A DNA stretch of 64,000 bases from Streptomyces sp. f51 (GCF_037940415.1 NZ_CP149798.1:5241001-5305000); one strand, 5' to 3'; counted from the first letter of the stretch, positions 7,482 through 17,197 are shown. Notes: generated from the sequence alone by a model not told the origin. Made by a program: numbers and translations.

Positions 7482-8501
7482 TCAGCCGGCCTTCCGGCCG
7501 ATCGCGAGGACCGCCGTCCTCGGTACGGTGCAGGTCCACTCGCGCACCGACGGGTCGTACTCCAGCGAGAGCGCCTCCAGGGAGCCGTCCGCGCGCTTGT
7601 CGCGGAAGACCGTCCCGGCCAGCTCCACGGTGTGGCGGGCGGCGTCCCCCGCGTGGCTGCGTTCGATCCCGGTGAGCCCGTACATGTCCAACAGGTAGCG
7701 CCCCAGCTCCAGTTCGGCCTCCCGGGCCGTGGCCGCGGTCGCGACGTACGGATCGGCCATCTCGGTCACCTCACCCGACGCGAAGCCCGCCTTCGTCAGA
7801 TAGCCCCGCAACTCCTCCCGGGTGAAGTGGTCGTAATCGTGCCCGGTCCGTGAGTACGGGTCGACCACGTCCCGGAACCAGGTGTCCATCGGCGAGCCGA
7901 CGAGGAAGTCGTGGAGCAGCAGCACCCCGCCCGGCCGCAGCACCCGGTGCGCCTCGTGGACGAGTTCGGCGCGGTCCTCGGCGGCGATGTGGTGCGACCC
8001 GTAGGCGACGAGGACCGCGTCGACGCTGCCGCCGCGCATGAGCAGCCGGTCGGCGCGCTGCACCAGCGCCGGACAGTGGGCCGCCCAGGCGGCACGCACC
8101 ATGTAGGGCGAGGCGTCGCAGGTCAGCACGGACAGGCCGGTCAGGCGCCGGGCCTTCGCGACCCTGCGGACCAGTCCGTCGCCGCCGAGCACGTCCACGA
8201 CGACTGCGGGCCTGCGGTCGCTCCTGGCCGGCACCAGGGAGAGCAGATGGTGGATGCCCCGGGCGCGTGCGGTGAGGTTGCGGGCCTGCGCGCGGATGTA
8301 CGAGGAACCCCGGCCGCCGGCTCCGTCGTCGCCGAAGTCGTCCCTGAAGTCGGTGGCCCCGGCCAGCAGCCGGGCCCAGGCCCGCGCCCGCTCCGGGTCG
8401 ACGCACGCGTGCAGATCGGGGGCCGCCCGGCCGAGCCGGCTCAGGTGATCCGCCATGTCGGCCTCGGTGAAAGCGACCTGATGTTCCGTCAGCTCCGTCA
8501 C
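7482..8501 (-). CDS. Class I SAM-dependent methyltransferase
   Basis: This 339-residue protein carries a Rossmann methyltransferase core. VVVDVLGGDGLVRRVA is a glycine-rich motif I variant, LTCDASPYMV holds the acidic residue that would bind the SAM ribose, VDAVLVAYGSHHI is motif II, and HRVLRPGGVLLLHDF is motif III. An N-terminal helical extension of about 100 residues precedes the core. The start is a GTG at 8501 that overlaps the M20 peptidase stop (GTGA), so the two are translationally coupled. The substrate is unknown; a carboxylate, amine or hydroxyl of the locus product is plausible. It could in principle serve the nearby phenazine pathway, but it is distant and coupled to the peptidase gene. 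Confidence 0.85.
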   Translation of the reverse strand: MTELTEHQVAFTEADMADHLSRLGRAAPDLHACVDPERARAWARLLAGATDFRDDFGDDGAGGRGSSYIRAQARNLTARARGIHHLLSLVPARSDRRPAVVVDVLGGDGLVRRVAKARRLTGLSVLTCDASPYMVRAAWAAHCPALVQRADRLLMRGGSVDAVLVAYGSHHIAAEDRAELVHEAHRVLRPGGVLLLHDFLVGSPMDTWFRDVVDPYSRTGHDYDHFTREELRGYLTKAGFASGEVTEMADPYVATAATAREAELELGRYLLDMYGLTGIERSHAGDAARHTVELAGTVFRDKRADGSLEALSLEYDPSVREWTCTVPRTAVLAIGRKAG

Positions 8502-9856
8502 GGCCGCTCTCCCGTGGACTCCAGGAAGAGCGCGAGGGCGAGCGCCATGCGTTCGATCTCCTGGGGGTCCACGCTCTCGTCGGGCGCGTGGATGAGGCAC
8601 TGGGGCTCCTCGACGCCGATCAGCGCGATCTCCGCGTCGGGGAAGGTCTCCTGCAACGCGTCGCAGGTGGGGATCGAACCGCCCTGCCCCGCCGTCGTCA
8701 GCTCCCGCCCGAACGCCTCCCGCAGCGCCTCCGCCAGCGCCGCGTAGGCCGGGCCGTCGGTGCGGGCCCGGAAGGGGCGGCTGGAGGAGAGCCGGACGGT
8801 GTCCACCTCGACCTCCCAGGGGGCCGCGTGCTCCAGGTGCGCCCTGAGCGCCTCCCAGGCGGCGTCGGGTTCGGTTCCGTAGGGGATGCGCAGATTGAGC
8901 TTGGCGGTCACCTCGCCGAGCACGGCGGGCGCCGAACCGACCACCGGCGGGCAGTCGATGCCGACCACGGTCAGCGCGGGCCTGGCCCACAGCATGTCCG
9001 CCACACTGCCGTCGCCGACCAGACGGACGCCCTCGCGCACCGCGATGTCACGGCGGTAGCGCTCGGCGGGATACTCCGCGCCCTGCCAGCGCCCGGCGTT
9101 GTCGAGGCCGTCCACGGTGGTGTTGCCCTCGGCGTCGTGCAGGGTGGCGAGCATCGCGATCAGCGCGTTGAGCGGGTCGGGGGCCGGGCCGCCGAAGGAC
9201 CCGGAGTGCACCGGCCCGGCCAGTGAGCGCACGGTGACGGTGGCGTGCACGACGCCCCGCAGGTCGGTGGTCGCCGTGGGCACGCCCGCCTCGGAGTTGC
9301 CCGTGTCGCAGACCAGGACGGTGTCGGCGTACAGGAGCTTGGGGTTCTCCCGGATCAGTGTGGCGAGCCCGCCGGTGCTCTGCTCCTCGGCGCCCTCCGA
9401 GATGACCTTGACGCCCACCCCGAGCCGGGTCAGGTCGCCGAGCGCCCGCAGCGCGGTGAGCTGCATGACGATGTTGCCCTTGCAGTCGGCGGCCCCGCGC
9501 CCGTACCAGCGGCCGTCGGCACGCTCGGTCAGGGTCCAGACCGGGGTGGTCCAGGCGGGTTCGTCGAGCGGTGGCTGGACGTCGTAGTGGCTGTAGAGGA
9601 GGACGGTCGGGAAGCCGGGGGCGGCCGGGAGATGGCCGAACACGGCCTTGCTGCCGTCCGGGGTGTCCAGCAGCCGGGTCCCGGGGACGCCGGCCTCGGT
9701 GAACAGCCGGGCGACCAGGGCGGCGGCACTCTCGCACTCCTCCACCGGGTACTGCCGGGGGTCGGCGACGGACCGGTGCGCGACCAGGTCCCGCAGGTCC
9801 TCCTGCGCCCGGCCCATCAGTTCGCGCACCTGTGCGCGTAACTCCTTGGGCGGCAT
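8498..9856 (-). CDS. M20 family metallopeptidase (dipeptidase type)
   Basis: This 452-residue protein has the full M20 ligand set: His90 and Asp92 in LLYSHYDVQP, Asp124 in GRGAADCKG, the Glu157/Glu158 pair in SEGAEEQS, Asp in LVCDTGN, and a C-terminal His in CLIHAPDESV. The dimerisation lid (about 200-310) is present. It resembles cytosolic non-specific dipeptidases, with Cys in place of the usual second Asp of the ADDKG motif; the ligand Asp is kept. In the locus it may hydrolyse a dipeptide or acyl-amino-acid intermediate made by the ATP-grasp ligases, or take part in self-protection. It is upstream of and coupled to the methyltransferase gene. Confidence 0.9.
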   Translation of the reverse strand: MPPKELRAQVRELMGRAQEDLRDLVAHRSVADPRQYPVEECESAAALVARLFTEAGVPGTRLLDTPDGSKAVFGHLPAAPGFPTVLLYSHYDVQPPLDEPAWTTPVWTLTERADGRWYGRGAADCKGNIVMQLTALRALGDLTRLGVGVKVISEGAEEQSTGGLATLIRENPKLLYADTVLVCDTGNSEAGVPTATTDLRGVVHATVTVRSLAGPVHSGSFGGPAPDPLNALIAMLATLHDAEGNTTVDGLDNAGRWQGAEYPAERYRRDIAVREGVRLVGDGSVADMLWARPALTVVGIDCPPVVGSAPAVLGEVTAKLNLRIPYGTEPDAAWEALRAHLEHAAPWEVEVDTVRLSSSRPFRARTDGPAYAALAEALREAFGRELTTAGQGGSIPTCDALQETFPDAEIALIGVEEPQCLIHAPDESVDPQEIERMALALALFLESTGERP

Positions 9857-9913
9857 GCGGCCTCCTTCTCGGTCGGTGTTTCGGGGCGTTCGGGGCTGTG
9901 CCGGGTGATGGCT

Positions 9914-9945
9914 TACGGGCCTACGGGCCTACGGGCGTACGGCCG
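9914..9945. repeat. Four tandem 8-base units (TACGGGCC type)
   Basis: TACGGGCC occurs twice, followed by TACGGGCG and TACGGCCG, in the 187-base gap between the M20 and MFS genes. It looks like slippage in GC-rich intergenic DNA. No function is evident. Confidence 0.6.
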
Positions 9946-10043
9946 CACAGGGCGCCGGGGCGCGCGCGGCCGCACGGCGGGCCGGTCGTACGGCCCGTCG
10001 GCTGCCGCCGTCCCGACGGTCGGTGCGCCGGTGATCCGGCCGG

Positions 10044-11375
10044 TCAGCCGGACGGTGAGGGGGACGGGGAGGGTGTGCCGTCCTGGGCGGCCCCCGCGGC
10101 GCGGCGCCGGTCCACCGCCTCGGCCAGCGAGCGGCGCACCACGCGGGTGCCCGCCCCGTACCCGATCCCCACGAGGGCCAGCACCAGCCAGAACAGCGTC
10201 AGCGCGCCATGGCCGGCCGCCAGGTCGAAGCCGCCACCGACGAAGCCGCCCAACATGCCGCCGACGCCCCAGGCCATCGTGGAATAGCCCAGATACAGGC
10301 CGGTGCGGCCCTCGGTGGCGAGACCCGCGACGACCGCGTCGACCACGCCGCAGAAGAGCGACTCGCCGATCGAGGTGACGATCACGGCGGCGACGACCGG
10401 GCTGATCCCGTCGACCGCGCACAGCAGCCAGCCGCCGCCGAGCAGCACCCCGGACGCCGTGAACAGGTCGAGGCGGCCGATCGTGGAGCGTCTCTCGACG
10501 CGTGCGCCGATCAGCCACACGGTCAGCATCACCACGACGGCGTTGCCCGCGGTGAACACACCGACCAGGTCGGAGGAGAGCTTCTGGTGGACGACGGTCA
10601 GCGGCAGCGCGACCCGGTACTGGGTGATGAGGAACCAGCCGCCCACCGCCAGTGAGCAGAAGATCATCAGCGGGCGGTCGCGCAGCGCCTCGGCCATGGC
10701 GGCGGGCCTGATGGGAGCCGCGTTCGTGGCGTGCAGCCCGCGCAGCAGCACCGCGGAGGTCACGGCGAACCCCAGGTGCAGCGCGGCCGCGATCAGGAAG
10801 CCCGCCTTCATCGCGCCGGCCGCCATCAGCGCGGTGCCGATCAACGGGCCGATCAGGGCGGCCCCGTTGATCGACACGTAGTAGCGGCTGAGGTTGGCCG
10901 CGACCCCGCCGGACCTGCTGGAGGCGAGGACACTGCGGGCGCCGTTGTTGTTGAGGGAGCCGCCGACGCCCAGCAGCGCGACGGCCGCGCCCCAGAAGGC
11001 GAAGCTGCCGCCGGCCACGGTGAACACGACGTAGGCGCCCGCCTCGACGGCGAGACCCAGGGTCAGGATCCGGGCGGCGCCGAAGCGGTCGCTGACCCAG
11101 CCGGACGGGATGCCGAGCCCGCGCCGGGTGAACTCCATGACGGCGAACAGCAGACCGGTCTGGAAACTGCTCAGCCCCTCGTCCTTGGTCAGGTGCACCG
11201 CGAGGAACGGCACGACCATGAAGAAGCCGATGTTGGTGGTGAAGCGGCCGAGGATGACGACGTACGCCGGACCCCGGCCCGCGAGGAACCGGCCGGAGCG
11301 CGCCCCGGGGTCGCGCTCCGCCCGTGCCCCGGAGTTCCCGGCGAGCGTCACGCCGTCTCCCTTCTCGGAGGTCAT
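10044..11375 (-). CDS. MFS family transporter
   Basis: This 443-residue membrane protein has about twelve hydrophobic segments. The first begins in YVVILGRFTTNIGFFMVVPFL, and the loop 2-3 signature appears as GIPSGWVSDRFGAARILTLG. Both are typical of major facilitator drug and metabolite exporters. The start is ATG 11375, which overlaps the stop of the upstream ATP-grasp gene (ATGA), so ligase and exporter are made together. The tail is a short Pro-Ser repeat. The ligase-exporter pairing recalls dipeptide antibiotic loci such as bacilysin, where an efflux pump gives self-resistance; export of the locus product is inference from context. Confidence 0.9.
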   Translation of the reverse strand: MTSEKGDGVTLAGNSGARAERDPGARSGRFLAGRGPAYVVILGRFTTNIGFFMVVPFLAVHLTKDEGLSSFQTGLLFAVMEFTRRGLGIPSGWVSDRFGAARILTLGLAVEAGAYVVFTVAGGSFAFWGAAVALLGVGGSLNNNGARSVLASSRSGGVAANLSRYYVSINGAALIGPLIGTALMAAGAMKAGFLIAAALHLGFAVTSAVLLRGLHATNAAPIRPAAMAEALRDRPLMIFCSLAVGGWFLITQYRVALPLTVVHQKLSSDLVGVFTAGNAVVVMLTVWLIGARVERRSTIGRLDLFTASGVLLGGGWLLCAVDGISPVVAAVIVTSIGESLFCGVVDAVVAGLATEGRTGLYLGYSTMAWGVGGMLGGFVGGGFDLAAGHGALTLFWLVLALVGIGYGAGTRVVRRSLAEAVDRRRAAGAAQDGTPSPSPSPSG

Positions 11376-12634
11376 CGGGTGGGCTCCCCGTCGGTACGGA
11401 CGACGATCCGGGCGGCCGCGGCGTCGGCCGCGTCGGCGGCGGCCTTGGGGTCGGGGCCCGCGGCGACGACGTGCCCGGCCCGGTTCCAGGAGTCGCCGAG
11501 CGCGACCAGTTCGGCTCCCACGGCGGGCAGTTCGCCGATGCGGATGACGCCCTCCATGGCCAGGGCCTCGGCCCGGCCCGTCACCTCGGTGACCCGGCCG
11601 GGCCGGGGGGTGAGGTAGCGGATCGAGGCGCCGCCCGCGTGGCCCGTGGCCTGCCCCGGCAGGACGCCGTGGGCGAGGGCGAGGACGGCGCCCTGGAGCA
11701 TGTCGACGCCGGTGACGTGGTGGACCAGCTCCCAGATCTGGTCGCCGCCCTGCCGGGCGTTGATCTCGACCACGGTGGCGCGCTCGCCGTCCTCGGAGAG
11801 CATGACCTCGGTGTGACAGGGACCCCAGGCGTAGCCGACGGCGCCCAGGGCGTCCAGCGCCGCCCCGACGATCCTTTGGTACGGGCCGGGCGGGAGCGGA
11901 GCGGGCAGGTCGTGCCCGGTCTCCACGAAGTGCGGTGCGCCCGAGGTGTGTTTGAGGGTGACCGCGAGAACCCGGTGGCGCCCGGCGGCGGACAGCGACT
12001 CGACGCTGAACTCCTGGCCGGTCAGGAACTCCTCGGCCAGCACCCGGGAGGCCGACTCGCCCTGCGGCCAGGCGAAGCCGGTCCTGGCACCGCTGGTCCA
12101 GGCCCAGGCCCGGTCCACCTCCTCCTCCGTACGCACGAGATGGACGCCGGTGCCGCCGTTGCCGTCGACCGGCTTGAGGATCACACCGGCCGGACAGCGG
12201 CGGAGCAGCTCGCGGGCCTCGCCCGCGTCGGCGCACACCCGGTGGGCCACCGTGCCCAGGCCCAGGTCGGCCAGACGGGCGCGCATGGCGGCCTTGTCCT
12301 GGGTCAGGGCGAGCGTGGCGGGTGAGTTGCCACGCGCGCCCAGTGCCTTCGCCACCACGCTCGCGGGGCGCAGCGAGAGCTCGGTGAGCCCGAGCACCGC
12401 GTCCACGGGGCGCCGGACGTGCACCTCGCGGGCGACGGCGAGCAGGGCGTCGGGGTCGGTGAAGTCGGCGTCGACCACCGCGAGGGCGAGGGATTCCTCC
12501 AACTCCCGGTCCCCGCCGGGGCGGTGGACCACGGTGAGGGCGACAGGCAGGCCGACGAACTTGCCCAGGACGTCGTGGCGGGGACAGATGAGCAGGAGGT
12601 GGGGTACGTGGGCCCCGTACGACTGGCCCGGCAT
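11372..12634 (-). CDS. ATP-grasp ligase (first of two)
   Basis: This 420-residue protein has the ATP-grasp layout. A pre-ATP domain comes first, then GVILKPVDGNGGTGVHLV (about 155-172) supplies the ATP-binding Lys and glycine-rich loop. VLAEEFLTGQEFSVES supplies the adenine-proximal acidic residues, and TVVEINARQGGDQ supplies the Mg-binding Glu and Asn. The family activates a carboxylate as acyl phosphate and couples it to an amine or similar nucleophile. BacD-type L-amino acid ligases have this general architecture. It lies one base after the second ATP-grasp gene's stop and is coupled to the MFS gene. Two different ligases suggest two successive peptide or amide bonds. Confidence 0.88.
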   Translation of the reverse strand: MPGQSYGAHVPHLLLICPRHDVLGKFVGLPVALTVVHRPGGDRELEESLALAVVDADFTDPDALLAVAREVHVRRPVDAVLGLTELSLRPASVVAKALGARGNSPATLALTQDKAAMRARLADLGLGTVAHRVCADAGEARELLRRCPAGVILKPVDGNGGTGVHLVRTEEEVDRAWAWTSGARTGFAWPQGESASRVLAEEFLTGQEFSVESLSAAGRHRVLAVTLKHTSGAPHFVETGHDLPAPLPPGPYQRIVGAALDALGAVGYAWGPCHTEVMLSEDGERATVVEINARQGGDQIWELVHHVTGVDMLQGAVLALAHGVLPGQATGHAGGASIRYLTPRPGRVTEVTGRAEALAMEGVIRIGELPAVGAELVALGDSWNRAGHVVAAGPDPKAAADAADAAAARIVVRTDGEPTR

Positions 12635-12635
12635 G

Positions 12636-13931
12636 TCAGGCGGTCCCCCGTTCGCCGGCCGCGTCCTTGGCCCGGGCCGCGTTCCACGCGCTCTCCAGCT
12701 CGCGGATGCGGGCCGAGTCCTTCTCGATGGCGTCCCAGTCGTCCGCGCCCTGGATGACCCAGCCCAGGCTGGTGGTCACGTCGTTGGTGAGCGGCATGTC
12801 CCGGCCCTCGGGCGGGATCGCCATGGAGTGGGTCGTGGGGAGGTCGGCGATCGCCTCCAGGATCTCCATGTGGTGCACGGGGCCCGCCAGGTCCGAGCAG
12901 AGCCAGAGGGTGCGGACCTCTCTGACGAGTTCGAACGACGGCACGAACTCCCCGTCGAGGACGTGCCGTACGGTGCGCTCGATCTGGTTGTCGCCGGTGG
13001 CCAGGGACCCGGAGATCATCATGCAGCTGCCCGAGTAGCGGGCGGCCAGCTCCACCAGGCGCGGCCCGTCCGGTGTCATGATCGCCTCGGCGTGGGTGGA
13101 GCCGTTGCGGATGCCGACGGCGTCGGCCGCGCGCATCACGTACGGGGCGAGGACGGCCACGTCGGGGTGGTCGGGGGCCAGGAAGTCGGCGACGTCGTAG
13201 ATGCCGTAGCGGGGGCCCCGGTCGTGCTTGGCGTAGACGCAGGTGTCGACCAGTCCGTGCCGCCCGTCCACCGAGTACAGGTCGACGATGTACTCGGGCC
13301 CCTCCAGGAACTCCTGCACGATCACGGTGTCGTTGCGCAGCTCGAACCCGTTGACCCGGCCGAGGATGTGGGTGAAGTGGCCGAGCCACTCGCCGCCGGC
13401 CGGCACGAAGTGCACGTTGTCCGTCCCGGCGCTGTGCGGCGGCTTCAGGATGATCGGCCGGCCGGTGAGCCCGTTGGACTCGATCCAGGCCGCGGCCTCG
13501 GCGGGGTCGGCGGTCGACAGGGTGCGCGGACCGGGTACTCCGGCGCGCTCCAGGGCGCGTGCCATCTCCCCTTTGTGGCGCTGGTATTTGGCGGTGCCGG
13601 GTACGTTCTGGAACTGTGGCATCAGGCGTTCCACGAGTCGCGCGGCGAATTCGACACCGCTCTCGTTGCCGGTGACGATCCCCACCGGGTCATAGGATTC
13701 CACAATCTTTACCATTGCTTCGAAGTCGCCGTCGAAATAATGGACGGCCTCGAAGTCGTCGGGGTACCAGATGTTCTTCTTGACGAATTTCGCGAGGGGC
13801 CGTGGGGTGCTCATGACGGTGACCGGCTCCACGCCCCTGGCCCGGAAGGCGCTGGCGAAGCCCCGGTCGTCGCCGTCCCTGATGTGGTAGCCGTCTACGA
13901 CGATCACGTGCCGCCGCCCAGTGGACTTCAT
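12636..13931 (-). CDS. ATP-grasp ligase (second of two)
   Basis: This 431-residue protein is a diverged ATP-grasp enzyme. PIILKPPHSAGTDNVHFV (about 157-174) holds the ATP-binding Lys and flexible loop. VIVQEFLEGPEYIVDLY is the adenine-binding stretch, and GPRLVELAARYSGS replaces the more usual EINxR metal motif, with Glu kept and Arg shifted. The N-terminal sequence RRHVIVVDGYHIRDGDDRGFASAFRARG is a Rossmann-like pre-ATP domain. It is first in a leftward operon (ligase, ligase, MFS) and is divergent from the Fe-alcohol dehydrogenase gene. A carboxylate-amine ligase role is secure at family level; the substrates are unknown. Confidence 0.85.
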   Translation of the reverse strand: MKSTGRRHVIVVDGYHIRDGDDRGFASAFRARGVEPVTVMSTPRPLAKFVKKNIWYPDDFEAVHYFDGDFEAMVKIVESYDPVGIVTGNESGVEFAARLVERLMPQFQNVPGTAKYQRHKGEMARALERAGVPGPRTLSTADPAEAAAWIESNGLTGRPIILKPPHSAGTDNVHFVPAGGEWLGHFTHILGRVNGFELRNDTVIVQEFLEGPEYIVDLYSVDGRHGLVDTCVYAKHDRGPRYGIYDVADFLAPDHPDVAVLAPYVMRAADAVGIRNGSTHAEAIMTPDGPRLVELAARYSGSCMMISGSLATGDNQIERTVRHVLDGEFVPSFELVREVRTLWLCSDLAGPVHHMEILEAIADLPTTHSMAIPPEGRDMPLTNDVTTSLGWVIQGADDWDAIEKDSARIRELESAWNAARAKDAAGERGTA

Positions 13932-14300
13932 GACTCAACTCTGCTGGCCGGGACGGCTCCGGCGACAGTGGCGGAACTGACACGCAACCGCGATTTCCTG
14001 CCAGCCGACCCCCTGGACGCGAGGGCGCGGCCGGGCCGGCGCGGAGGCCGGAGCGGGGTGTTGATCCGCTGACTTCCGATATGCGCCGGTGGTTGTGATT
14101 GAGCCGTTTCTGTCATAGGGCAAGGGACCTATGGCGGGAGGAAGGACGACTGGCTACTGTGGCCCACGCCCGGTCGAAATTCTGTGTGAAGGTGACGTCG
14201 ATTCGCCGAACAGGCCGAGACGTCTGGGTGCGCGTCGCCGTTCGTCATGCAATTTCTCGGTCGGAATTCCGAGTCAAGTCGATGAAGGCGGGGACGGACT
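13932..14300. other. Intergenic region, probable divergent promoters
   Basis: These 369 bases separate the leftward ligase operon from the rightward dehydrogenase operon. A 12-base perfect palindrome TCGGAATTCCGA lies at 14261-14272, about 30 bases before the GTG at 14301, and is a candidate operator. I see no convincing gene; the open frames here have no good start context. Confidence 0.5.
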
Positions 14301-15608
14301 GTGGAATCGCTCGGATGGGGCGGTCGGGCTCCGGAGCAGGAACGAATAATCTCCTGGCAGGCTCCGCCGCTGAAATTCGGTGTCGGCGCCACCGGGGAGA
14401 TCGGACACGAGCTGCGCAGGGCCGGCGTCGCGTCGGTGCTGCTGGTGACCGATCCCGTCCTGGCGGCCCTCGGCCTGCCCGCCCGGGTCGCCAAACAGAT
14501 CGAGCAGGAGGGCATCTCGGTCACGGTGTTCGACCGGGCCCGGGTGGAACCCACCGACACGAGCGTCGCCGAGGCGGCCCGCGAACTGGAGACCCTCCGG
14601 GTGGACGGTTACGTCGGACTCGGCGGCGGCAGCTCGATCGACACCGCCAAGATGCTGAACCTGCTGCTCAGCCACCCCGGCCGTCAGGTACGCGACTACC
14701 TGAACGCCCCGATCGGCGCCGGAGCCCCGGTTCCCGGCCCGCTCAGGCCCCTGGTGGCCGTGCCCACCACGGCCGGCAGCGGCAGCGAGTGCACCGCCAT
14801 GGTCGCCCTCGGCGTCACGGACCTGAACGTGAAGACCGGCATCAGCGACCTGCGCCTCATGTCCTCGCTCGCGCTCGTCGACCCGGTGAACACCCTGACC
14901 CTGCCCCCGGCCGTCACCGCATCGTCGGGGTACGACGTCCTCACGCACGCCTGCGAGTCGTACACGGCCCGCGCCTACGACCGGCGCCCCGCCTACCCCG
15001 CGCCCGGGGACCGGCCGCTGTACATCGGCGCCAATCCGATCAGCGACGTGTGGGCGGAACAGGCCCTGGACCTTGTCGGCCGCTATCTGCGCCGGGCCGT
15101 GCTCAACTCCGCTGACCTGGAGGCCCGTACGGGAATGAGCCGGGCGGCGAGCTTCGCGGGCATGGGATTCGGCAACGCGGGAACCCACATCCCGCACGCC
15201 TGCGCCTATCCCGTGGCGGGAATGGTGCGGGACCACCGGCCGGACGGGTACGAGGTCGACCACGCCATGGTCCCGCACGGCGCCGCCGTCGTCTCCACGG
15301 CCGCCGCCGCCTTCGAGTTCACCTATCCGACCTCCCCCGAACGGCATCTGCGCGCCGCCGAGTTGCTGGGCGCGAACCTGAACGGGGTGACGGCGGCGAA
15401 CGGTTCGGACGTGCTTCCGGCCACGCTGCTGAGCATCGTGGCCGACACCGGAGGACCCACCGGGCTACGGGACTTCGGCTACACAGCCAAGGACCTCCCC
15501 GGCCTCGTCGACGGCGCGCTCAAACAACAGCGGCTGCTCGTCTGCTGCCCGCGGGACGTCACCGCACACGATCTCGAACGGGTCGTCGCCGGCTCCATGA
15601 CCCACTGA
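14301..15608 (+). CDS. Iron-type alcohol dehydrogenase, hydroxyacid-oxoacid transhydrogenase-like
   Basis: This 435-residue protein belongs to the iron-containing alcohol dehydrogenase superfamily. GYVGLGGGSSIDTAK (about 97-111) is the NAD-binding loop, VPTTAGSGSECT (about 152-163) follows, and metal-ligand histidines lie in DVLTHACESYTA, GTHIPHACAYP and VPHGAAVV. SWQAPPLKFGVGATGEIG at the N-terminus is close to hydroxyacid-oxoacid transhydrogenases, which interconvert 4-hydroxybutyrate-type acids and oxo acids. Beside an aspartate-semialdehyde-making pair, it could reduce a 4-carbon semialdehyde to the alcohol, which is inference. The start is GTG 14301, and the aldehyde dehydrogenase gene follows after 45 bases. 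Confidence 0.85.
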   Translation: MESLGWGGRAPEQERIISWQAPPLKFGVGATGEIGHELRRAGVASVLLVTDPVLAALGLPARVAKQIEQEGISVTVFDRARVEPTDTSVAEAARELETLRVDGYVGLGGGSSIDTAKMLNLLLSHPGRQVRDYLNAPIGAGAPVPGPLRPLVAVPTTAGSGSECTAMVALGVTDLNVKTGISDLRLMSSLALVDPVNTLTLPPAVTASSGYDVLTHACESYTARAYDRRPAYPAPGDRPLYIGANPISDVWAEQALDLVGRYLRRAVLNSADLEARTGMSRAASFAGMGFGNAGTHIPHACAYPVAGMVRDHRPDGYEVDHAMVPHGAAVVSTAAAAFEFTYPTSPERHLRAAELLGANLNGVTAANGSDVLPATLLSIVADTGGPTGLRDFGYTAKDLPGLVDGALKQQRLLVCCPRDVTAHDLERVVAGSMTH

Positions 15609-15653
15609 CCGACCGGACGAGCACGCCCCCACGCCAAGGAGCTGGATGCACCC

Positions 15654-17111
15654 GTGAGTGATGCAGCGATACCGGAACACCCGGCCGTCATCGCGGGGAA
15701 GCAGGTTCCCACGGACCGGTGGATCGACGTCCTCGATCCCTCGGACGCCCGCACCGTCGCCCGCGTGGCCCGGTGCGGCCCGGCGGAGGTCGGGGCCGCG
15801 GTGGAAGCGGCCCGGCACACCCACGAGACCGTCTGGCGGTTCACGACGCCGCAGGAACGCTCCCGGGTCTGCCGCCGCATCGCCGGGATCCTGAGCGCCC
15901 GGCGCGAGGAACTGGCCGCGCTGGAGACGCTCGACACCGGCAAGCCGCTGCGCCAGTCGCTGGCCGACGCCGACGTGGCCGCCCGCTACTTCGACTTCTA
16001 CGCCAACGCCGTGGAAGGACTCGGCGGCGAGACCATCCAGCAGCGGCCGGACCGCCCTGCCTTCACGCTGCGCGAACCGTACGGCGTGTGCGGGCACATC
16101 ATCCCCTGGAACTACCCGCTCCAGATCGCCGCCCGAACCCTTGCCCCCGCCCTCGCGGCCGGAAACTGCTGTGTCCTCAAGCCCGCCGAGGACGCGCCGC
16201 TGACCTCCCTGAGACTCGCCGCCATCGCCGAGGAGGCGGGCCTTCCGGCGGGAGCCCTGAACGTCGTACCGGGACTCGGAGCGGAGGCGGGCGCCGCGCT
16301 CGCCGCGCACCCCGGCCTCGACCGGCTGGCCTTCACCGGCTCGCGCGAGGTGGGCGAGGCCGTGATGACCGCGGCGGCCCGCACGATCGTGCCGGTCACC
16401 CTGGAGCTCGGCGGGAAGTCCCCGCACCTCGTCCTGCCCGACTACGACGCCGCCCGCGCGGTGCCGCAGATCGTGGAGTCGATCACCGAGCACGCGGGAC
16501 AGAACTGCTCGGCCGGCAGCCGGCTGCTCGTCCACCGCTCCGTCCACGGCGAACTGGTGGACGCGCTCGTCGAACGGTTCCGCGCCCTGACCATCGGGCC
16601 GGGCAGGACCGATCCCGACATGGGACCGCTGATCTCCGCGAAACAGCGCGCCAGGGTGCTCGGACATCTGGCCCGGGGCCGGCGTGACGCCGTCCTCCGC
16701 ACGGGCGGCGGGGTCCCCGGAGGGAAGGCGTACGCCGACGGCTTCTACGTGGAGCCCACCGTCCTCGACGAGGTCACCCCGGAGCACCGGGTCTTCAACG
16801 AGGAGATATTCGGTCCGGTGCTGTGCGTGTCGGTCTTCGACTCGCTGGAGGAGGCCGTCGCGCTCGCGGAACACACCACGTACGGACTGGCCGCCGGCGT
16901 GTGGACCTCCGACGTGACCCGCGCCCACTGGCTCGCCCAGCGACTGAGGGTGGGGCAGGTGTTCGTGAACAACTACAGCGCGGCCGGGGGAGTCGAGCTG
17001 CCGTTCGGCGGTTACCGCCGCTCGGGAATCGGAGTGGAGAAGGGACTGGAGGCGCTGCGCGAATACACGCGGTGCAAGACGGTGGCGATCCACGCCCAGC
17101 TTCCTTCCTGA
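15654..17111 (+). CDS. NAD(P)-dependent aldehyde dehydrogenase
   Basis: This 485-residue protein is a complete ALDH-superfamily enzyme. IIPWNYPL (about 149-156) carries the oxyanion Asn, LELGGKSP (250-257) the general-base Glu251, and GQNCSAGSR (282-290) the catalytic Cys285. The NAD-binding Lys is in CCVLKPAEDAP. Overall it resembles betaine/aminoaldehyde dehydrogenases. The start is GTG 15654. It follows the Fe-alcohol dehydrogenase, so the pair may set the oxidation level of an aldehyde intermediate, possibly related to aspartate semialdehyde supplied by the genes at 18807 and 19853. Substrate assignment is inference. Confidence 0.9.
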   Translation: MSDAAIPEHPAVIAGKQVPTDRWIDVLDPSDARTVARVARCGPAEVGAAVEAARHTHETVWRFTTPQERSRVCRRIAGILSARREELAALETLDTGKPLRQSLADADVAARYFDFYANAVEGLGGETIQQRPDRPAFTLREPYGVCGHIIPWNYPLQIAARTLAPALAAGNCCVLKPAEDAPLTSLRLAAIAEEAGLPAGALNVVPGLGAEAGAALAAHPGLDRLAFTGSREVGEAVMTAAARTIVPVTLELGGKSPHLVLPDYDAARAVPQIVESITEHAGQNCSAGSRLLVHRSVHGELVDALVERFRALTIGPGRTDPDMGPLISAKQRARVLGHLARGRRDAVLRTGGGVPGGKAYADGFYVEPTVLDEVTPEHRVFNEEIFGPVLCVSVFDSLEEAVALAEHTTYGLAAGVWTSDVTRAHWLAQRLRVGQVFVNNYSAAGGVELPFGGYRRSGIGVEKGLEALREYTRCKTVAIHAQLPS

Positions 17112-17197
17112 CCCGGTACGCCGGATATTCCACACGCCCTCGGCCCTACGGAGAAGAGCGGTTCGGTCAATTCACCTCGGTGGAGGGAGTTCATCTG

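Noticed and set aside
9914..9945. Short tandem repeats as a CRISPR-like array
   Set aside because: The 8-base units are contiguous with no spacers, and no cas genes are present.
11372..13931. LysW-type amino-group carrier system
   Set aside because: The carrier should be an acidic small protein ending EDWGE-like; the only small peptide here is basic and ends LLG.
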